A stretch of 64,000 nucleotides of DNA from an uncultured Prevotellaceae bacterium. GTDB lineage: Bacteria; Bacteroidota; Bacteroidia; Bacteroidales; Bacteroidaceae. Made by a program: the position numbers and the translations under genes. Below the pieces are notes generated by a model, which was not told the DNA's origin, ran no database searches, and was given only the letters and a program-made list of their open reading frames with translations. The stretch spans positions 1 through 64,000 of the forward strand of contig CADCBZ010000005.1 of NCBI GenBank assembly GCA_902799765.1, given 5' to 3'. Shown in pieces: positions 1 through 7,291 of the stretch (position 1 is the stretch's first letter; the number at the start of each line of letters is the position of its first letter).

Positions 1-65
1 GTGTTAAAGAAATCATCAAACATTGTTGGGAACCAACCGTTGCTTTTCATTAATCCGTTCAACAT
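1..65 (-). CDS. Hsp20-family small heat shock protein, N-terminus only (runs off the window)
   Basis: An ATG at 65-63 reads leftwards off the window edge; only about 21 codons are visible. A strong Shine-Dalgarno AGGAGGT (complement of 73-79) sits 7 bases before it. The visible residues include WFPTMFDDFF, which resembles the W-L/F-P-x-x-F-x-D-F-F start of Bacteroidota Hsp20 proteins. The alpha-crystallin domain lies outside the window, so the call rests on this short N-terminus and the good ribosome site. Confidence 0.55.
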   Translation of the reverse strand, partial: MLNGLMKSNGWFPTMFDDFFN

Positions 66-378
66 AATCAATACCTCCTAATTATACTTTTAGTTTAACG
101 TATGTTCTTTGCCGTGCAAAGCGGCAAGCCGATTACTGAGTGCCTTTGCTTTTAACTCCAGCGCTCACATACCAAAGTGCAATATATGTGCCTAGTGCCA
201 AATTGGCGTGAATATATGGACAGGATGGCACTGATTATAAACCATGATAAACATTGCTGCCAATTATTTAAACTCGTTTAAACATTGGCAGTTCAGAAGA
301 TGGATGCTACCAATGAATACAGGTAGCTGCCGAAGCAGACGAGTGCCCATATCATCAGAGCTATGAGCAGTACTCTTG
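66..378. other. Intergenic region with two inverted repeats
   Basis: No gene is seen in these 313 bases. CTTTGC-cgt-GCAAAG lies at 107-121, upstream of the Hsp20 start. A larger interrupted inverted repeat lies at 258-290 (TGCCAAT 258-264 with ATTGGCA 284-290, and inside it TTTAAAC 267-273 with GTTTAAA 276-282). Neither is followed by a T-tract, so operator or RNA structure is as likely as terminator. Confidence 0.4.
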
Positions 379-843
379 TCACTTATCTTCTGATAGCACC
401 ACTTCCTTATTCTCGTATTTGTTGTCGAGAATGATAATGGATACAGGCTGAATTTTGTATGTCTGTTTCTCGCCCTTTTTCACTTCAAAGGTATAGAAGA
501 GTGAATCTCCCTTTTCTTCCACCTTCTGGGGATTGATCTCCGTGGCGAAGTCCGTCACAGGCAGGACAATGGCCAGCACGAACTGTTTGGTAAAGTCAAT
601 CGGTGTGGGATTCCCATCTTCGCCCATCGTAGTGGCCATGCCGAAAAGTTTTCCAAACTCCTCCGCAGTCGTAATCTTCGAACTCGTAGGAATCTCCTGG
701 TCGTTCTTGAAGAAATAGTTCTTAGCCACCTCAAAGGTCACTTCATTACTTGTTTCGCTACTCTCAAAGGGAGTGGCTGCCTGTTCATTACCACATGCCG
801 CCAATGCTATCATGGCTGCCAATGCGAATAAAACCTTTTTCAT
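379..843 (-). CDS. Lipoprotein, function unknown
   Basis: The 154-residue product starts with a lysine-containing signal peptide ending in a lipobox (LAAC, Cys at about residue 17), so it should be lipid-anchored in the envelope. The mature part has no motif I can name with confidence; its small beta-rich, Lys/Glu-rich C-terminal half distantly recalls PrcB-type lipoproteins, but this is weak. It begins 3 bases after the stop of the flavodoxin gene upstream, so the two are probably co-transcribed. Confidence 0.7.
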   Translation of the reverse strand: MKKVLFALAAMIALAACGNEQAATPFESSETSNEVTFEVAKNYFFKNDQEIPTSSKITTAEEFGKLFGMATTMGEDGNPTPIDFTKQFVLAIVLPVTDFATEINPQKVEEKGDSLFYTFEVKKGEKQTYKIQPVSIIILDNKYENKEVVLSEDK

Positions 844-846
844 TTC

Positions 847-1386
847 CTATCTTATGTTATTTCCTAATTCAAAAGCCTCCTGAAGCTTGGGATTACCCTC
901 TATCGCATGAGGCTCATTCACACCACCGCAGAAGACAGTTCCTGCCAGACGGCTTTCAGGATAACAGGCTATCCATCCTGTCAAGCCAGTCTCGGCACGC
1001 TTGGGGGTCTGCTCGTCATCATCGGCTGCAGTAGTCAGCAGATAAACATCACGGAAAGCATAATCCCGTCCGTACATAGCGTTCATACGGTCTATAAGGG
1101 TCTTCATCTGACCACTCATTTCATAATAATAGATGGGAGTAGCCCAACAAACCACATCGGCCTTGATAACCTTTGCCATGATATCGTTAACGTCATCATT
1201 GATGACACAACGGCCTAGTTTGTGACAACCCAGACAACCCTGGCAGAACTGGATATTCTTGCCAGCAAGTGTAATCTTCTCGACTTCGTTTCCAGCAGCC
1301 TTGGCTCCTTCCACGAACTGATCAGCGAGCAAGTCGCTGTTTGAGCCATGACGAAGGCTTGTGGATATAACAATTACTTTTTTCAT
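847..1386 (-). CDS. NAD(P)H-dependent flavodoxin-fold reductase
   Basis: This 179-residue protein opens with the FMN-phosphate loop of the NADPH-dependent FMN reductase/flavodoxin_2 fold (STSLRHGSNSD, residues 8-18). It then has FCQGCLGCHKLGRCVINDD, a cysteine-rich stretch typical of iron-sulfur-flavoprotein-like members, and ATPIYYYEMSGQMKTLIDR, the second FMN-binding loop. It should bind FMN and reduce quinones or other small acceptors in the cytoplasm. It lies 45 bases downstream of the hydrolase gene and 3 bases upstream of the lipoprotein gene, as part of a small minus-strand operon. The physiological substrate is not evident. Confidence 0.85.
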   Translation of the reverse strand: MKKVIVISTSLRHGSNSDLLADQFVEGAKAAGNEVEKITLAGKNIQFCQGCLGCHKLGRCVINDDVNDIMAKVIKADVVCWATPIYYYEMSGQMKTLIDRMNAMYGRDYAFRDVYLLTTAADDDEQTPKRAETGLTGWIACYPESRLAGTVFCGGVNEPHAIEGNPKLQEAFELGNNIR

Positions 1387-1431
1387 AAGATTATTTTTAT
1401 TCTATTATCTTTTCTACCATCCTTCTTTACC

Positions 1432-2244
1432 TTAAATTCTTCCTCCTTCTTCTGCATAGAGCGATGTAAGCACCTCTGCCAGTTTGGCCATCTCTCGCAG
1501 GTTGTGACTGTAGAGAGCCTTGGCCACAACGATGACGGGTACGGGCATCTGGGTAGTATCCATCTTGCAAATTTTGCTGTTCTGTCCGAACACATAGCCC
1601 ACCCAGAAGTAACTATCAACGATGATGCCGCCCTCCACTTTACGGGCCTTGTGGCAGACACTGGCCGGAATACCGCCGATGCTTACCAACGACTCGCAAC
1701 CTTCACGCCACAGTAAATCCTTTCTGAATCCGAATTCAAAGGGGTTCATAAAATGGAGGTTGACGGGCATCGGTCCCAGGCCGATATCCTCTACGACGTA
1801 GTGAGTGGTGTTCCAAATCCGCTCACGTATGGGTTTAGACTCGTCGAGAGCCTGTTCCACCTCGGCGATTTTCGAGAAATAGTGGTCTTCGGGATCCCAC
1901 AGACGATAGCGCAAATCAGGACCAACACCCTGCCATACGAACCACCATTCCAGCATCTCTGGCGTGCCGCCTGGGAAGAACGTCTGGTTGGCAGCGTATG
2001 CTGTGCCGTCAGGATTCTCACCGAAGCCCACATAACAGTAGTCCTTATTCCCTGGCCGCAGTATGAAGTCGTCCTTCTGCTCAAAAGGGATGCCTCTGCC
2101 AACAGGCTGCGGAGTTTGCGCCAATGCCAGTTTCTCAGCAGATATTTCAGGCAATCCCGTCTCGTAATACTTATAGTAAGCCAGTTGTTTCTCGTCCTGT
2201 GTCGTTGGAATCAATTTTGTCATAGTCGTAAATAACTTATTCAT
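1432..2244 (-). CDS. DAPG/phloretin hydrolase-like zinc enzyme (PhlG family)
   Basis: The 270-residue product (ATG at 2244) resembles 2,4-diacetylphloroglucinol hydrolase PhlG and phloretin hydrolase, which cleave the C-C bond between a phloroglucinol ring and an acyl group. From memory the PhlG zinc ligands are His129, Glu160, His270 and Glu274; here His121 and Glu152 keep the same 31-residue spacing and His247/Glu251 (HNLRE) keep the 4-residue spacing. The start overlaps the stop of the upstream GNAT remnant in an ATGA, showing former translational coupling. An internal ATG at 2223 is an alternative start. A flavodoxin-fold reductase follows. The family call is fairly firm; the substrate (a dietary flavonoid product or another acyl-phenol) is inference. 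Confidence 0.75.
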   Translation of the reverse strand: MNKLFTTMTKLIPTTQDEKQLAYYKYYETGLPEISAEKLALAQTPQPVGRGIPFEQKDDFILRPGNKDYCYVGFGENPDGTAYAANQTFFPGGTPEMLEWWFVWQGVGPDLRYRLWDPEDHYFSKIAEVEQALDESKPIRERIWNTTHYVVEDIGLGPMPVNLHFMNPFEFGFRKDLLWREGCESLVSIGGIPASVCHKARKVEGGIIVDSYFWVGYVFGQNSKICKMDTTQMPVPVIVVAKALYSHNLREMAKLAEVLTSLYAEEGGRI

Positions 2245-2411
2245 TTTGATAATCGCCCTAATGCGGCTGCATCCAGCCGGTACACCGTCCATTCTTTCAT
2301 AGGCACGGCTCCGAGTGAGAGATAGAAGTCAATGCTTGGCTGGTTCCAGTTCAGGCATGACCACTCCATACGTCCACAATGATGCTCCCGTGCTATCTTG
2401 ACCAGATGCAG
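2241..2411 (-). pseudogene. GNAT acetyltransferase, 3' remnant
   Basis: The minus strand between an in-frame TGA (2414-2412) and a TGA at 2243-2241 reads as the C-terminal 56 residues of a GNAT acetyltransferase. It has the typical order CGRMEWSCLNWN, then FYLSLGA, then EWTVYRL. All of the N-terminal part, including the acetyl-CoA loop, is missing, and the plus-strand transporter promoter lies directly beyond it. It is a truncated gene. Its stop overlaps the ATG of the hydrolase gene (ATGA). Confidence 0.75.
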
Positions 2412-2453
2412 TCAGTAATCACAAATACTATTAAATCTGAGCACAAATATAGT

Positions 2454-2481
2454 GATAATCGCTGAATTATCGCTAATTTTG
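2454..2481 (+). promoter_or_regulatory. Promoter -7 box with upstream palindrome for the DMT transporter
   Basis: TAATTTTG at 2474-2481 fits the Bacteroidota -7 consensus TAnnTTTG and lies 21 bases before the chosen ATG at 2503. GATAAT-N6-ATTATC at 2454-2471 directly precedes the box and is a candidate operator. No good -33 TTTG is seen. Confidence 0.5.
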
Positions 2482-2502
2482 CACCAACTTTTAGAAAAGT
2501 TT

Positions 2503-3417
2503 ATGACGAAAACGTCCATATTCCAGCGCCCCATGTGGGTAGTTATATTTGCCCTGACAGCTGCAATAGCGTGGGGATGGGCCTTCCCACTTATCAAAGT
2601 GGGTTTCAGTGCCTTTGGCATTACGGCGGACATGACGGGCAGCAAAATGCTCTTTGCTGGCATTCGCTTTGCTGTAGCAGGTCTGATTGTCTTGTCCCTA
2701 GCCCGTAGCAATGGACGTTCGTTCAAGACGGGCAAGGCAAGTGACTGGTGGTTCCTTCTTGCCTTTGCGCTAATGAACACCACGCTTCATTATTTCTTCT
2801 TCTATGTCGGCATGTCGCATAATGAAGGGTCGCGGGCAGCTATTCTTAACTCTCTGAGTACTTTCCTCGTAGTCTTATTAGCTTGTGCTTGTTTTAAGAG
2901 TGATAAGTTGACCTCGCAGAAGATTCTCGGTTGTGCTATAGGGTTTAGCGGAATCCTTGCATTGAATCTTGGAGGGGCTGAAAGCGGGCAGTTTACTTGG
3001 CTGGGGGACGGCATGATTATCCTCAATGCCATCTGTTCGGCACTCTCGAACCTGATGACCCGTGGACTGAGCCGCCGGATAGATGTCTTCGTGGGAACGG
3101 GCTATAGTCTCACCGTCGGAGGTGTGCTACTCATACTGCCCGGACTGGCTTTTGGCGGAACGTTGCCTCATATAAACATGCTTGGCATCGTTTGTCTGTT
3201 GCTGCTCATCGCCATCTCTGCCGTCGGATTCGCTCTCTACAACAAACTGCTCAGTTGCAATCCTGTGGGACGGGTTGCCATCTATAATTCACTGATACCC
3301 GTCGTCGGAGCAATCACCTCGTGTCTGTGTCTTGGCGAAACGTTCCACATGAAATATGCTTTTGCAGGAGGACTTGCGGCTCTTGGCATATACATTATTA
3401 ATAAAGGAAAAAACTGA
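2503..3417 (+). CDS. DMT-superfamily (EamA) permease
   Basis: The 304-residue protein has about ten hydrophobic segments arranged as two EamA repeats. It carries the typical WGWAFPLIKVG start of the first helix pair and a second-half signature FALYNKLLSCNPVGRVAIYNSLIPVVGAI-type segment. It should be an inner-membrane exporter or permease of small metabolites. An earlier in-frame ATG (2452) lies upstream of the -7 box at 2474, so the ATG at 2503 is preferred. It is followed at 27 bases by a GNAT gene on the same strand. The substrate cannot be read from sequence. Confidence 0.85.
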   Translation: MTKTSIFQRPMWVVIFALTAAIAWGWAFPLIKVGFSAFGITADMTGSKMLFAGIRFAVAGLIVLSLARSNGRSFKTGKASDWWFLLAFALMNTTLHYFFFYVGMSHNEGSRAAILNSLSTFLVVLLACACFKSDKLTSQKILGCAIGFSGILALNLGGAESGQFTWLGDGMIILNAICSALSNLMTRGLSRRIDVFVGTGYSLTVGGVLLILPGLAFGGTLPHINMLGIVCLLLLIAISAVGFALYNKLLSCNPVGRVAIYNSLIPVVGAITSCLCLGETFHMKYAFAGGLAALGIYIINKGKN

Positions 3418-3444
3418 TCACAATAATAGTTGAACAAAGTACGG

Positions 3445-4008
3445 ATGATAGAGATTCAAGAAGCAACAAAGAACCAGGCAGCAGGGATAGCTAGTCTGAT
3501 AATGACAGCAATGACGGATGATTGTTGCCTGTATTTCTGTGGTGAAGACTACGGACTGGAGGATTTCCGCAGGATGATGACGATGCTTGTTGAGCGCGAA
3601 GATTCACAGTACAGCTACAAGAACACGCTCGTTGCGATGGATGGCAATAAGGTGGTCGGCATATCCGTCAGCTATGATGGTGGCCGTCTGCACGAACTTC
3701 GCCGTGCTTTCATCAAAGCAGCAATGGAATATATAGGCAAGGATCATTCTGGTATGGATGATGAGACACAGGCAGGCGAACTCTATCTTGACTCACTAGC
3801 CGTGCTTCCAGAATATCGTTGTCAGGGCATTGCCCGAAAACTATTGTTGGCGACCAAGAAACGGGCTAATCGTCTGGGCTTGCCATGTGTCGGACTCTTG
3901 GTAGATAAGGGTAATCCCGTCGGCGAGGCATTATATACCTCAGTCGGCTTCCAATACTTGAACGATAACCAATGGGGTGGTCATCCCATGAAACATTTGG
4001 TATTATAG
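3445..4008 (+). CDS. GNAT-family N-acetyltransferase
   Basis: The 187-residue protein (ATG at 3445; a TTG at 3430 would add five residues) shows the GNAT core. Strand beta-4 is LYLDSLAVLPEYR and the acetyl-CoA pyrophosphate loop is QGIARKLL. A C-terminal N-P-x-G-E-A-L-Y-x-S-V-G-F motif follows, where the Tyr is the usual general acid. It should transfer an acetyl group to an unknown amine in the cytoplasm. It probably shares a transcript with the DMT permease. Confidence 0.85.
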   Translation: MIEIQEATKNQAAGIASLIMTAMTDDCCLYFCGEDYGLEDFRRMMTMLVEREDSQYSYKNTLVAMDGNKVVGISVSYDGGRLHELRRAFIKAAMEYIGKDHSGMDDETQAGELYLDSLAVLPEYRCQGIARKLLLATKKRANRLGLPCVGLLVDKGNPVGEALYTSVGFQYLNDNQWGGHPMKHLVL

Positions 4009-4010
4009 CA

Positions 4011-4103
4011 ATGAGCAGCATCGTCCTCTCCATATTTCTGTTGAGCATCGGTGCGAGTTTCATTCAGCGTACTACGGGCTTCAGCTATATGCAATCAGAT
4101 TGA
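4011..4103 (+). pseudogene. TauE/SafE (TSUP) permease, N-terminal stub
   Basis: Two bases after the GNAT stop an ATG opens a 30-codon frame with one hydrophobic helix followed by GASFIQRTTGFSY. The sequence S-F-x-Q-R-x-T-G-F is the first conserved motif of sulfite-exporter TauE/SafE permeases. The frame then stops at 4101-4103, where the oppositely oriented unknown gene ends. The rest of the roughly 250-residue permease is missing, so this is the 5' end of a deleted gene. Confidence 0.6.
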
Positions 4104-4553
4104 CAGAAATCTCCTTAAGAAGCTTGTAATTTTCTCTTGAAGCGTTACTTTGCGAACTGCTACGATCATTTCTTTCCCATCGCCTTCATAGTATATCATA
4201 GGTAGCATATCCTCAGGCACATCGTTCCAGAGGCGCTGCTCGTTGTCGTGTGATTTCAGCTCTGACAATCTCTGCATATCCTCCTGTGTGATAGGACGGT
4301 TTCGAAGGATATAGTTTTGATAGGTCCGGCTTTCGTTTACAGAGTCCTCCCAGTCAAAACACGGATACGGCATCCACATCTCACCGACATGGATATCGCA
4401 AGACACCTTTGGTTGACTTTCACTGGCTTTACCATGTTTCCAGTCTTTATACAAAGACATCTCAACATGATTCTTGATGTCTTCCAAGCCATGAAAAATG
4501 TGATTAAGTATCATCACATCATCCTGAATATTGTATGTCTGAATGTCAACCAT
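4095..4553 (-). CDS. Hypothetical protein
   Basis: I do not recognise this 152-residue soluble protein. It is rich in charged and aromatic residues and ends in a basic helix. The -7 box at 4586-4579 places the transcript start near 4572, so the ATG at 4553 (MVDIQTYN) is preferred over an upstream one at 4601; the ATG at 4514 is also possible. The gene stands alone, tail to tail with the TSUP stub, and may have replaced the rest of that permease gene. Confidence 0.6.
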   Translation of the reverse strand: MVDIQTYNIQDDVMILNHIFHGLEDIKNHVEMSLYKDWKHGKASESQPKVSCDIHVGEMWMPYPCFDWEDSVNESRTYQNYILRNRPITQEDMQRLSELKSHDNEQRLWNDVPEDMLPMIYYEGDGKEMIVAVRKVTLQEKITSFLRRFLSI

Positions 4554-4578
4554 ATCCGCAAAATTTGGACTTTTTCGG

Positions 4579-4586
4579 CAAAGATA
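4579..4586 (-). promoter_or_regulatory. -7 box for the unknown gene
   Basis: The minus strand reads TATCTTTG here, a perfect TAnnTTTG, 25 bases before the ATG at 4553. The 345-base gap between this gene and the divergent one at 4899 also holds a weaker plus-strand TACCTTCG at 4829-4836; otherwise nothing is seen in it. Confidence 0.55.
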
Positions 4587-4898
4587 CAAATAAATCCTCA
4601 TAAAACCAATAGGCGGAAGAGATTTTTGTTTTGGAAGATTTAAGGGGTGTAGAGATTTTGGATTATCAGGAACTGCATATTGTATAGTTAAATCTAACTG
4701 GTGGGCAATATGATATTGAATTCTTTACAGCAAAGGTACGTCAGACAGTTGGACGCTGAAAAGACAGGATAATTGAGAAATATTGTTAAGTCTGATGCTT
4801 AACAGAATAGATTCTCACATTTTTTTCGTACCTTCGCAGTCGTTTTGTCCCATTTATCGGGATATTTTGAAGATCAAGGTAAAATAGATTGTAAGATT

Positions 4899-6038
4899 AT
4901 GGCATATTATTTGGTGACATACTATACCAAGAACACCAACGAGAAAACGAAGGAAGTCTTCAATGACGTCCCCTATAAGTCGTTTGATGTTGAGTTCCAG
5001 AAAGAAAAATTGTTGGAGTACATATTTGCTTATTTCGAGAAGAACCCTTTTGTTAGCTACTGCACCGTTATGACTAAACATTGGAGTGGCGAAAAGGAGT
5101 ATGATATGTACTGCTCCGCTGTCAATCCACATTTTAAAGAGGAACCTATCAAACACGAATATAAACATTTGGATGCAGATGACGTCATCGTCAAAGATAC
5201 CCTCAACAAGGCGCACATGGTCTCCTATGAGCCTTTGCACAAAGGTTTTGAGGTGAATCTGGAGAGTGAGCAGAAGGTTATCAGGCTCGGTGCCTATTTC
5301 TACGACCTCAAAGGTGTACTGATTTGTGAAGCCACCGAAGCTGACAAGGAAAAGTATTATCGTGAAAAGTTCATCACGTTCCCAATCGTTGACGATGACT
5401 GGCGTGTCTATGATGGCGAAGAAATCTGTGACGGTATTGAGCATCTGATAGTCGGCAAGAAAGGTGATACCATACCACTGGCAGCACTTCGAGAAGGTGC
5501 AGATTTCAATGCTCGTGAGCATTGGTGTGCATATGATGAGCAACTTGTTGACTTGGAACGCCACGGCATCACCATTTCCAATAGAAAAGCCAAGGATTCT
5601 GCAGAAGAATTCTCTGATAATGTCGTTATTGGCATAGACAAGCTGAGTGATAAACGCTTCAGAATGGATTCAGACTGGGGCAGTTACTATATTCCCAGTC
5701 GATTCTTCTATGTCGGAGATGACGACGAGCTGTATGAAACCGACGAGGAAGGAAAGCCTACGGCGTATCAGCAAAAGCTCATCACCCGTATTGTTGATGA
5801 TGTCTGGGGGCTTTCCTGGTTCTTCAACAAGCCAAATTTAAGAGTTCTTGTCACTGCCATCACTGACAATGGCTATGGATTTCAGCGTAACCAGCTAGGT
5901 CCTATTCCCAAGGACTGGTATTACACCGTCCAAACCCTTGAAGGTGAAATCAACCGCCATTTGGATGAGAGACATCAGCAATATCCCGATGACTACAATA
6001 GAAGTAAGCGACCAGATATTGTAGAAGAGAAGAAATAA
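4899..6038 (+). CDS. Hypothetical protein, paralogous at its N-terminus to the next gene
   Basis: The 379-residue soluble protein starts at ATG 4899 (MAYYLVTYY). Its first 85 or so residues match the whole of the next gene's product in pattern. Shared points are a YLVT-F/Y-Y start, a VFNDVPY/IFSILPY segment, an E-K-N/S-P-F core followed by a Cys-x-x-M, and a V-N-P-x-F-x-E-x end. The rest is Asp/Glu-rich without a motif I can name. No signal peptide or membrane helix is seen. Function unknown. Confidence 0.6.
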   Translation: MAYYLVTYYTKNTNEKTKEVFNDVPYKSFDVEFQKEKLLEYIFAYFEKNPFVSYCTVMTKHWSGEKEYDMYCSAVNPHFKEEPIKHEYKHLDADDVIVKDTLNKAHMVSYEPLHKGFEVNLESEQKVIRLGAYFYDLKGVLICEATEADKEKYYREKFITFPIVDDDWRVYDGEEICDGIEHLIVGKKGDTIPLAALREGADFNAREHWCAYDEQLVDLERHGITISNRKAKDSAEEFSDNVVIGIDKLSDKRFRMDSDWGSYYIPSRFFYVGDDDELYETDEEGKPTAYQQKLITRIVDDVWGLSWFFNKPNLRVLVTAITDNGYGFQRNQLGPIPKDWYYTVQTLEGEINRHLDERHQQYPDDYNRSKRPDIVEEKK

Positions 6039-6057
6039 AATTCAGAAAGGTAGGTCA

Positions 6058-6405
6058 ATGTATATTGATGAATATACAATGGAGTATTTAGTAACATTCT
6101 ATTTAGCGAATAAGGGAGAGTCTAAGGATATTTTCAGCATTCTTCCTTATGAAGCAGCAGTATATACAGGAAAAGAGGATGATGTATTGGAGAAGGTTGC
6201 AGCTGTGTTAAAGAAGAGTCCTTTCTTTCGCTGTTGCAGCATCATGGCACATCCAACTGAAGGAAGTAAGATGTTCCTACTAAGGAATATGTTGGTTAAT
6301 CCATTTTTCAGAGAAGATGCACAGGAGGTAGCAATTGCCGTTTCAGAGACAAAAGAGATAAAGAAATTATTAGAATCGGAAGATTCTGAAGATTTGCTGA
6401 ATTAG
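6058..6405 (+). CDS. Hypothetical small protein, tandem paralogue of the preceding N-terminal domain
   Basis: The 115-residue product repeats the N-terminal domain of the gene 19 bases upstream, so the pair arose by tandem duplication. An ATG at 6079 (MEYLVTFY) aligns better with the paralogue's start than 6058 does. Between the two ATGs lies the perfect inverted repeat TGTATATT-gatg-AATATACA (6059-6078), which could fold over the ribosome site. A terminator follows at 6433. Confidence 0.6.
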   Translation: MYIDEYTMEYLVTFYLANKGESKDIFSILPYEAAVYTGKEDDVLEKVAAVLKKSPFFRCCSIMAHPTEGSKMFLLRNMLVNPFFREDAQEVAIAVSETKEIKKLLESEDSEDLLN

Positions 6406-6432
6406 AAGGAATACTTGTATCTCAAAGGTAAA

Positions 6433-6472
6433 CATCACCCGCCTAAAACCAATAAGCGGATGATGTTTTTTT
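6433..6472 (+). terminator. Intrinsic terminator of the plus-strand pair
   Basis: CATCA-c-CCGC (6433-6442) pairs with GCGG-a-TGATG (6456-6465) with one mismatch, followed by seven T (6466-6472). It ends the plus-strand transcript, and it overlaps the last ten codons of the convergent DUF6712 gene. Confidence 0.8.
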
Positions 6473-7291
6473 ATTCTTGAATACAGCAGGACAATAAAGC
6501 TCTGCGACTGGAGAGGTGTGCCAGGCGGGGAAATCATCGGGTCGTTCACGGATAATAGTGACCAGATCATAGTAGCATTGGGGATGCACTTGGATATCCG
6601 TCAGCAACTGGAGTTCGTAGGCCTGCAGGGAGCGGATGACCCGCTCTTCGATCGGTTTGCTGGTGCTGTATTGTGTGATGACCTGCGAACGGAATACCTG
6701 CATCTGTTCTTGGGAGAAGTAAGTATCAGCCAGAACGTTCTCAATCTTTATGAGACGTTCATGCAGTTGCTGGTAGCTGTCCCAGATATGTTCCCGTATG
6801 GCGAGACGGCGACAGAGGTTCAGTAGCGGGAACATCGTGGCACCAAAGTATTTGCCTTGGGCACTTTGTTGCCAGTCCGTTCTACTGGAGAGACGGAGAA
6901 TCAGGGCTTCGATGGCGCTGTCACGCTGAGACTCGAGGGAGTTCATCAGCGCATCGACACGCTCCCGTGAAGCCGGAACGATATTCTGGTTTGAGACAAT
7001 GCCGAAGCCGTTTGGAGTAAGCACCAAATCCAACGACGGAATGGCGGTCATGTAAGCCTGACAGGCTACCAGCTTTTCCAGCGGAAAACGTAAACGCTCG
7101 TTTGGCCCGAAGCCATCATCTTCAGCTATCTCATCAAAGATAGCATCAGGAACAAAGGTATCAATTGCCCATTGCTCGGCAGTATCGATGAACGGGGACA
7201 ATATTTCGAAAAGCGTGGGTTCTCCCTCTGCTGTTGCGAACACATGTGGAATGAGCATACGTAGCTGCTCGTCAGTTGTTATGAGTTTCAT
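6443..7291 (-). CDS. DUF6712-family phage-associated protein
   Basis: The 282-residue protein matches what I know of DUF6712, found beside portal genes in Bacteroidota prophages. The central stretch around residues 96-120, with LDLVLTPNGFGIVSNQN followed by PASRERVDAL, is the family hallmark. A structural or head-tail connector role is likely but not established. Its ATG overlaps the portal stop (ATGA at 7291-7288), so the two are translationally coupled. Its last codons lie inside a terminator hairpin for the opposite strand. Confidence 0.75.
   Translation of the reverse strand: MKLITTDEQLRMLIPHVFATAEGEPTLFEILSPFIDTAEQWAIDTFVPDAIFDEIAEDDGFGPNERLRFPLEKLVACQAYMTAIPSLDLVLTPNGFGIVSNQNIVPASRERVDALMNSLESQRDSAIEALILRLSSRTDWQQSAQGKYFGATMFPLLNLCRRLAIREHIWDSYQQLHERLIKIENVLADTYFSQEQMQVFRSQVITQYSTSKPIEERVIRSLQAYELQLLTDIQVHPQCYYDLVTIIRERPDDFPAWHTSPVAELYCPAVFKNKKTSSAYWF

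Noticed and set aside
1383..1661. A 92-codon frame inside the hydrolase gene
   Set aside because: It lies wholly within the hydrolase reading frame region on the same strand in another frame, without motifs.
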